A DNA stretch of 37,310 nucleotides from an uncultured Clostridia bacterium (lineage in GTDB: Bacteria > Bacillota_A > Clostridia > TANB77 > CAG-508). This document shows, piece by piece, positions 32,026 through 37,310 of this stretch. Numbering within the stretch: the stretch's first letter is position 1; every line of letters begins with the position of its first letter. The position numbers were made by a program, and so were the translations under genes. Location: NCBI GenBank assembly GCA_947624715.1, contig CANQLO010000013.1, positions 1-37,310 of the forward strand. The letters are read 5' to 3'. The notes under the pieces are model-generated. The model had not been told where the DNA came from and ran no database searches. It saw only the letters and a list, made by a program, of their open reading frames with translations.

Positions 32026-32191
32026 ATAAACCTCATATAAATAAATTTAACCTTACTAATAGCATTATTTTATCATCTTTTTATCTTATATTCAATATTT
32101 TAGACAAAGAAGTTTAAATGCTTTAATGTTGTAGGATTATAACAAAATTCATAAATAGTGTAAAATAATTTCGGGAAAATTTAATACTAAC

Positions 32192-32220
32192 TTGCAATTT
32201 ACATAATTATGTGGTATAAT
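32192..32220 (+). promoter_or_regulatory. SigA promoter of the unknown gene at 32310
   Basis: TTGCAA (32192-32197), 17-base spacer, TATAAT (32215-32220) with TG one base upstream (extended -10). It gives an 80-base leader before ATG 32310. The rest of the 284-base gap toward prfB is AT-rich with nothing I can name. Confidence 0.7.
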
Positions 32221-32309
32221 TAATATTGACGCTAATTTTATAATCCTCTTTAGGGGTTAACATATAAAAAAAACAAACAACAATAATAATTTATTAGGAG
32301 GTACGTAGA

Positions 32310-32939
32310 ATGTTTAATGAAAAGACGTATGAAATTAAGGATCGGTATGGAGATTTCCATACTATGACTGCGCAGAGGCTTTACAAGTTAATAATGAAAA
32401 ATAGCCAATTTAATTATAATTGGTTTGCGTCGGCTAGAGAACTGGTGAGAGTTTGTCAAGAAGTAGGATTTCCTGAAGAGTACTCTCAAGGTATAAGAGT
32501 TGCTATTTTAAATTGTTTTTCCAACAGGATGAGTATTGTGACATCTCGTGATGATGGAGCTTCTTATCTTTGGAACAAGGAAGATTTAGAAGCTGCTCAA
32601 TACTGTTACAATTCTTTATCCGGAGTTGTTACTGGAGAAGTTGTTTCTGTAAGAAGAAGGTTTCTTACTGAAATGCTTAAAAATACAACTCAGGCTCGAA
32701 TGATGAGTCCTTTTTATCATCCTGGAGTAACATATCAGAGAATAAAGAGGTCATTTATTAAATCAAGATTTGAACTCTTTCTCTCTTGGGAAAACCTTGA
32801 CCTAAAATTCTTGGAAGAAAGTGTTAGAAATGACTTTTTTGAGATAATCAGGAAAGCCGATGAAAACGGTATTTTCTTCGAAGATGAGAAGGCTGATCAG
32901 AGAATGTGGGACGCCTTCTACAGGCAAAAAATCAGTTAA
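32310..32939 (+). CDS. conserved-looking protein of unknown function
   Basis: A 209-residue soluble protein I cannot assign. It begins MFNEKTYEIKDRYGDFHTMTAQRLYKLIMKNSQ, has a helical middle (WFASARELVRVCQEVGFPEEYSQGIRVAILNCF), a Trp-containing acidic region (SYLWNKEDLEAAQYCYNSL) and a basic helix (VVSVRRRFLTEMLKNTTQARMM). RBS AGGAGG lies ten bases before ATG 32310 and it has its own promoter. Codon use (AAG, GCG, AGG, CAG) is richer in G than in its neighbours. Codon 12 (32343-32345) is CGG, the only in-frame CGG in the window not followed by a restoring frame; a +1 shift there would meet a stop eight codons on. Confidence 0.75.
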   Translation: MFNEKTYEIKDRYGDFHTMTAQRLYKLIMKNSQFNYNWFASARELVRVCQEVGFPEEYSQGIRVAILNCFSNRMSIVTSRDDGASYLWNKEDLEAAQYCYNSLSGVVTGEVVSVRRRFLTEMLKNTTQARMMSPFYHPGVTYQRIKRSFIKSRFELFLSWENLDLKFLEESVRNDFFEIIRKADENGIFFEDEKADQRMWDAFYRQKIS

Positions 32940-32985
32940 ATATAAAAGGAGTATTTGGAATTTTCCAAATGCTCCTTTTATATTT
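32938..32985. terminator. strong two-way terminator between 32310 gene and secA
   Basis: An almost perfect stem of about 22 pairs: AATATAAAAGGAG and ATTTGGAA on the left (32939-32960) face TTCCAAAT and CTCCTTTTATATT on the right (32963-32984), with A and T tracts outside. It lies between convergent genes. Confidence 0.85.
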
Positions 32986-32990
32986 ATACA

Positions 32991-35738
32991 TTATTGATTT
33001 TTTCCATGGCAATTCTTATACTTCAAGCCTGAGCCGCATGGGCATGGGTCGTTTCTTCCAACTTTTGGTGTTTCATTAACTATAGTTTTATTTATTCCAC
33101 CTTCTTTTGGAGAAATCTTGCCATCAACAAGTTCAATTGCTGATTTTTCTTGAAGTTTTGCATCTGTAATTCTAACTGCTTCTTTTCTTGATTGTCCTTC
33201 GTCTCTCTTTGTTGCATGCATTAATAGTCTTACAACATCAAATCTAATATCTAAACTCATTTGGTCGAACATATTAGATCCTTCATCTCTGTATACAACA
33301 ATTGGATCTTTTTGACCATATGCACGAAGTCCAACACCACGTTTTAATTCTTCCATGTTGTCAATATGCTCCATCCATTTTTGGTCAACTACTTTAAGCA
33401 TTACAACTCTTTCAAGTTCTCTTAATGGTTCTCCAAACTTTTCGTTTTTATCTTCATATATTTCTACTGCTTTATCTTGAAGTTCTTTTAATACTTCTGA
33501 TTCACTTACATTTTCTTCCTTTACACTGTCTAATGATGTTATTCCAAATACATTTGATACTTCTTGCATTAATCCCTCTGTATCATTTGATTCACCGTTT
33601 ATATATACTGGAACTATTTCTTCTGCAACTGATTTAATCATAGAGATTACATCATCTTTTAAGTTTTCTCCTCTTAAAACTTCTCTTCTTTGTGAATATA
33701 TTGTTTCTCTTTGTCTATTCATTACATCATCATATTGCAATACATTCTTTCTGATACTAAAGTTTCTACCTTCAACTTTCTTTTGGGCATTTTCAACTGC
33801 TTTAGAAATCATTTTAACTTCAATAGGCATATCTTCGCTTACACCTAATGAGTTATATAATTTAGTAATTGTATTTCCACCAAAGATTTTCATTAAGTCA
33901 TCATCTAATGCTATATAAAATCTTGATTCTCCTGGGTCTCCTTGACGTCCAGAACGTCCTCTTAACTGGTTATCAATACGTCTTGATTCATGTCTTTCAG
34001 TACCAATTATTTTTAGTCCACCTGCATCTATAACCTTTTTTCTTTCATCCTCAATACCTTTATCATATTTTTTTACAAGTTTTCTAAATTCTTCTCTTCT
34101 AGCAATTATTTTTTCATCATCTGTTTCATTAAATGCTGTTGCTTCTTCTATTTCTTCATAAGTATATTTTTCTCTCATTTCTTGCTTTGCTAGATATTCG
34201 CTATTACCACCTAAAACAATATCAGTACCACGTCCTGCCATGTTTGTTGCAATAGTAACTGCTTTATATTTACCAGCTTGTGCAATTATTTCAGCTTCTT
34301 TTTCATGGAACTTAGCATTTAATACCTGATGTGGTATTCTTTCTTTATTAAGCATTTTACTTAATTTTTCTGATTTATCAATAGAAACTGTACCAACTAA
34401 AACTGGTTGACCTTTTTCGTAACTTTTCTTAATATCATTTATAACTGCTCTAAACTTAGCATCTTCATTTTTGTAAATTATATCTGGATGATCTTCTCTT
34501 ATCATTGGCTTATTTGTTGGTATTTCTATAACATCTAGTCTGTAAATTTCTTGGAATTCTTCTTCCTCAGTCATGGCTGTACCAGTCATACCAGATAACT
34601 TATCATACATTCTAAAGTAATTTTGGAATGTTATATCTGCTAAAGTTTTAGATTCATCTGCAACTTTTACATGCTCTTTAGCTTCTATTGCTTGATGAAG
34701 TCCATTGTTATATCTTCTTCCATACATAATACGTCCAGTAAATTCATCAACAATTAAAACTTCTCCGTCTTTTACTATATAGTCAACATCTTTTTTCATA
34801 ATACCATGTGCACGTAATGCTTGGTTAACTGCATGTACTAATTCTGAGTTTTCTATATCATTAAAGTTTTCTAATCCAAATTCTTTTTCTGCTTTAGCAA
34901 TACCTTTTTGAGTAAGAGAAGCGGATTTAGCTTTTAAATCTATAATATAATCATATTTCTCATTATCTTCTTCTTGAGCTAGATCTTTTACATCTTCCTC
35001 AATTATTGTTTTAGCTTCTAATTTAGCAACAAATCTGTCTGCTTTTTTGTATATGTCTGATGCTTGATTTGCACGACCAGATATAATAAGAGGTGTTCTA
35101 GCCTCATCAATTAAAATACTATCTATTTCGTCTACGATTGCATAATTAAGTTCTCTTTGAACTAATTGATTTTCATATACAACCATATTATCTCTTAGAT
35201 AATCAAATCCAAATTCATTGTTTGTTCCATATGTAATGTCGCAATTATATGCTTGTTGCTTTTCATTAGGCTTCATACCATTTATAACTAAGCCTACAGT
35301 AAGACCTAAGAAATTATAAACTTTTCCCATCCATTCACTATCTCTTTTTGCTAAGTAGTCATTTACTGTTATGATATGAACACCTTTTCCTGTTAAAGCA
35401 TTTAAATATGCTGGAAGTGTTGCAACTAATGTTTTTCCTTCACCAGTTTTCATCTCAGCAATTCTTCCTTGATGAAGAATTATACCACCTATTAACTGAA
35501 CATCAAAATGTCTCATTCCAATTACTCTTTTAGCAGCTTCTCTAACAACTGCAAAAGCTTCTGGAAGTATATCATCTAAGGATTTTCCTTCTTTTAATAA
35601 ATTCTTAAAATACTCTGTCTTTCTTTTAAGTTCTTCATCTGTCAATTTCTGGATTTCTGGTTCAAGAGAGTTAATCTTTTCTACTATAGGCATAACTCTT
35701 TTTACTTCTTTTTCACTATAAGATTTGAATAATTTCAT
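32991..35738 (-). CDS. secA: protein translocase ATPase SecA
   Basis: SecA drives export of preproteins through SecYEG using ATP. The 915-residue product has the motor Walker A ([23 protein letters not shown] near residue 100), Walker B ([22 protein letters not shown] near 205), helicase motif ([15 protein letters not shown] near 495), [20 protein letters not shown] (near 585), the helical scaffold, and a C-terminal zinc SEC-C motif ([22 protein letters not shown]) for lipid and SecB-type contacts. Length is slightly above Bacillus SecA. RBS AGAGGAAA precedes the start at 35738. It reads alone, with prfB further along the same strand but separated by an opposite gene. Confidence 0.97.
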   Translation of the reverse strand: MKLFKSYSEKEVKRVMPIVEKINSLEPEIQKLTDEELKRKTEYFKNLLKEGKSLDDILPEAFAVVREAAKRVIGMRHFDVQLIGGIILHQGRIAEMKTGEGKTLVATLPAYLNALTGKGVHIITVNDYLAKRDSEWMGKVYNFLGLTVGLVINGMKPNEKQQAYNCDITYGTNNEFGFDYLRDNMVVYENQLVQRELNYAIVDEIDSILIDEARTPLIISGRANQASDIYKKADRFVAKLEAKTIIEEDVKDLAQEEDNEKYDYIIDLKAKSASLTQKGIAKAEKEFGLENFNDIENSELVHAVNQALRAHGIMKKDVDYIVKDGEVLIVDEFTGRIMYGRRYNNGLHQAIEAKEHVKVADESKTLADITFQNYFRMYDKLSGMTGTAMTEEEEFQEIYRLDVIEIPTNKPMIREDHPDIIYKNEDAKFRAVINDIKKSYEKGQPVLVGTVSIDKSEKLSKMLNKERIPHQVLNAKFHEKEAEIIAQAGKYKAVTIATNMAGRGTDIVLGGNSEYLAKQEMREKYTYEEIEEATAFNETDDEKIIARREEFRKLVKKYDKGIEDERKKVIDAGGLKIIGTERHESRRIDNQLRGRSGRQGDPGESRFYIALDDDLMKIFGGNTITKLYNSLGVSEDMPIEVKMISKAVENAQKKVEGRNFSIRKNVLQYDDVMNRQRETIYSQRREVLRGENLKDDVISMIKSVAEEIVPVYINGESNDTEGLMQEVSNVFGITSLDSVKEENVSESEVLKELQDKAVEIYEDKNEKFGEPLRELERVVMLKVVDQKWMEHIDNMEELKRGVGLRAYGQKDPIVVYRDEGSNMFDQMSLDIRFDVVRLLMHATKRDEGQSRKEAVRITDAKLQEKSAIELVDGKISPKEGGINKTIVNETPKVGRNDPCPCGSGLKYKNCHGKNQ

Positions 35739-35978
35739 TTAATTTCCTCTTTTCTGTGTAATTTAAATAATTCTCTTTAATTTATTTTCGTTCTTTGGTT
35801 TTATTTTTAACTGTCATTTTCACAAAATATACAATATGTACTATATCACTTATTATGCTTTTTGGCAATGATTTTTGAAAAGAATTTTTTATAAAATATT
35901 TTACCATTTTATCAGTTAAGTAAAATTTTTTAAAATATTTTATATTTTTGTATCAACTATAATAAGTAAAATAAAAAT

Positions 35979-36145
35979 AATGTGAACGATATAGTATAAA
36001 AATCTAATCATTCACATTAAATTATATATGTTATTATATTTTTGAAGTATCACTTTTAATTTATAATTATTATTTTTATTAATTTACATCCATATATATT
36101 TATAATCAACTGGACGGATTTTTTTAGGCTCCGTCCAATTTTTTT
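35979..36145 (+). other. two hairpins in the gap right of secA
   Basis: The 433-base gap 35739-36171 holds no gene. It has a stem AATGTGAACGAT (35979-35990) with ATCATTCACATT (36007-36018, one mismatch), and a clear rho-independent terminator, TGGACGGA (36111-36118) with TCCGTCCA (36130-36137) then a T run to 36145, on the plus strand. TATAAT occurs at 35958 but without a good -35. A small RNA ending at the terminator is possible; alternatively it ends a transcript from a lost gene. Confidence 0.4.
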
Positions 36146-36171
36146 ATTACTATATATTTACTTCTATTACT

Positions 36172-36655
36172 CTAATTTGAAATATCCCATGTTCCATCAC
36201 TTTTCTTTGTATATTGTATTTTAGATGTTAATGAAATCACTGGTGCTATATAACAACCCCAATCAGATTGAGTACCGTTAGACTGAAATATCATATTACC
36301 ATAAATACTAGAAAAGTCGACATCAAGTATTCCAAATTCTGCATAGCCTTGTTCTAAATTAGTAACACGAGTAGCAAGCCAATAATATGTTCCTGTATCA
36401 AATATTAAATTATAAAAATCTGTATTAAAACTATCTTCATTGTCTTGGGCATTATAATATGTTTGTGTAGTCATTAAGTAACTAGCCTGCGACATTGATT
36501 CTTTAAAACCAGTAGAGCTATTTCCCAGTAATGGTATTGTTATTCCTTGTCCTGTTCCATTATGGCTTTCACTTATTCCTGTTGTATTCACTGAATGATC
36601 ATAGTAGTTACTATTTATTCCTATACCATTTTGATATGCAGCTAATTTTGGGTAC
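36172..36655 (-). pseudogene. 3' part of a secreted surface or pseudopilin-like protein
   Basis: An open frame without a start runs from the junction near 36655 (YPKLAAYQNGIGINSNYYDHSVNTTGISES) to the stop at 36172. The end, TGTYYWLATRVTNLEQGYAEFGILD then GCYIAPVISLTSKIQYTKKSDGTWDISN, is typical of the C-terminal domain of large clostridial surface or prepilin-like proteins (YWLATR and a P-V-I/V-S-L segment before a final WDI). The N-terminal part, including any signal peptide, is missing and is replaced by an IS110 fragment. An internal ATG at 36591 has no obvious RBS. Confidence 0.6.
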
Positions 36656-37058
36656 CAAATTTTAGATTATCATAAATTTCATCATTTTCTCTTACTTTGA
36701 TTAATTTATACCAGTTATCACAAGTATACTCTGCTAGTTTATATGCATCTTTTTTATCTGTTTTTGCTTTTCTTAGTCCCCTGTCTAAATATTTCTTAAT
36801 TTCTAAAGCATTTTTTGCAGTAACAAAATATTCTTTATCCAATAAATAACCTAATATGGGCAAATGATAAGTTCCAGTTTCTTCCATTACAATTTTAGTT
36901 TCTTCTTTTGGTAGCTTTTTTAATTTCTCTTCTAAAATTGTAAAACCATCAATGTCATGACTGATTTCGAAAGGCTCTTCAATTATTTCTCCTTCAACTG
37001 ACATTATTGCTATTGTGCTTTTACCTTTAGATACATCTACTCCAACTCCATACTTCAT
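36642..37058 (-). pseudogene. IS110-family transposase, N-terminal fragment
   Basis: The RuvC-like DEDD domain of an IS110 transposase: MKYGVGVDVSKGKSTIAIMS (first Asp), KIVMEETGTYHLPILGYLLDKEY (Glu), and KYLDRGLRKAKTDKKDAYKLAEY (Asp pair). About 134 residues match; then the frame runs into the surface-protein DNA and stops four codons later (GTQN). Whole transposases have about 400 residues, so the C-terminal serine domain and the right end are gone. ATG 37058 with RBS GAGGAAAAA is the right start; a longer frame to 37106 lacks support. Confidence 0.8.
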
Positions 37059-37089
37059 TTTTTCCTCATTTCCTTTCAACTCTATTTTT

Positions 37090-37261
37090 ATTATGATTGG
37101 TTCCAACTCTCCTACATATCCTCATTTTGGTTTGTTACACGAGAACTATTTCAATCTCAACTTGCTTAAACGAATATATTATGTGAAGGATGGATAACAC
37201 TTTTTATGTCGAGAACTTTATCTCTATAAGCGCCTCGTTATCCAATCACTTCAATCATAAT
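37090..37261 (-). ncRNA. candidate IS110 bridge RNA
   Basis: Upstream of the transposase on its strand is about 200 bases of noncoding DNA, where IS110 elements encode the bridge (seek) RNA. The region is closed by ATTATGATTG (37090-37099) and CAATCATAAT (37252-37261), a perfect ten-base inverted repeat. Inside, GGATAAC (37192-37198) pairs with GTTATCC (37237-37243) and GTGA (37183-37186) with TCAC (37247-37250), forming an internal loop of the kind that carries target or donor guides. The exact ends are not determined, and the element is broken, so the RNA may be inactive. Confidence 0.5.
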
Positions 37262-37310
37262 AATAGAAAAAAGTATAATAATCAATTACTTAAAATAGTA
37301 ATTAACTATT

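Overview
The window is AT-rich DNA from a low-GC, spore-forming Firmicute, most likely an uncultured clostridial lineage. This rests on yabP-yabQ-divIC order, a SigE-like promoter, a dipicolinate synthase B subunit, strong AGGAGG-type ribosome binding sites and clostridial-type surface proteins. No tRNA, rRNA or CRISPR array was seen.

Layout. 1-5.9 kb (+): two tandem acetate kinases, a small membrane protein, yabP, yabQ, divIC, then rho with its own promoter. 5.9-7.8 kb (+): a transglutaminase-like gene that is intact only if the ribosome moves +1 at two CGG codons. 7.9-13.45 kb: a compact filamentous prophage (Inoviridae-like) with ssDNA-binding-like protein, major coat, Zot ATPase, minor coat and adsorption proteins, HUH replication protein and a DUF2726 gene on the opposite strand. 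It is bounded by Xer/dif-like sites. 13.45-22.4 kb (mostly -): a mosaic accessory region with two 90+% identical HIT-domain paralogues, truncated genes, ECF sigma/anti-sigma modules, a DUF1287 protein, GNAT, a class I glutamine amidotransferase, a Ham1-type NTP pyrophosphatase and 3-methyladenine glycosylase I. 22.4-29.0 kb (-): an envelope operon (MBOAT acyltransferase, SGNH partner, MGDG-synthase-like glycosyltransferase, large Ig-like surface protein). 29.1-35.7 kb: a Xer recombinase and dipicolinate synthase B (+), prfB (-), an unknown gene (+) and secA (-). 36.1-37.3 kb: a 5'-truncated surface-protein gene joined to a 3'-truncated IS110 transposase with a candidate bridge RNA upstream.

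Main discovery. Every gene in the window whose internal reading frame is broken is broken at an in-frame CGG codon: twice in the transglutaminase gene, once in zot inside the Walker A motif, and once in a small minor coat gene. At all four, skipping the C and reading the overlapping GGA or GGT as glycine restores one continuous, family-typical protein. I found only one other in-frame CGG in the window (codon 12 of the gene at 32310). CGU, CGC and CGA are used normally, as expected if only an ICG arginine tRNA exists and a CCG tRNA has been lost. I infer that CGG is unassigned in this organism and that CGGN is translated as glycine with a +1 shift, or as a quadruplet codon. The prophage follows the same rule as the host gene.
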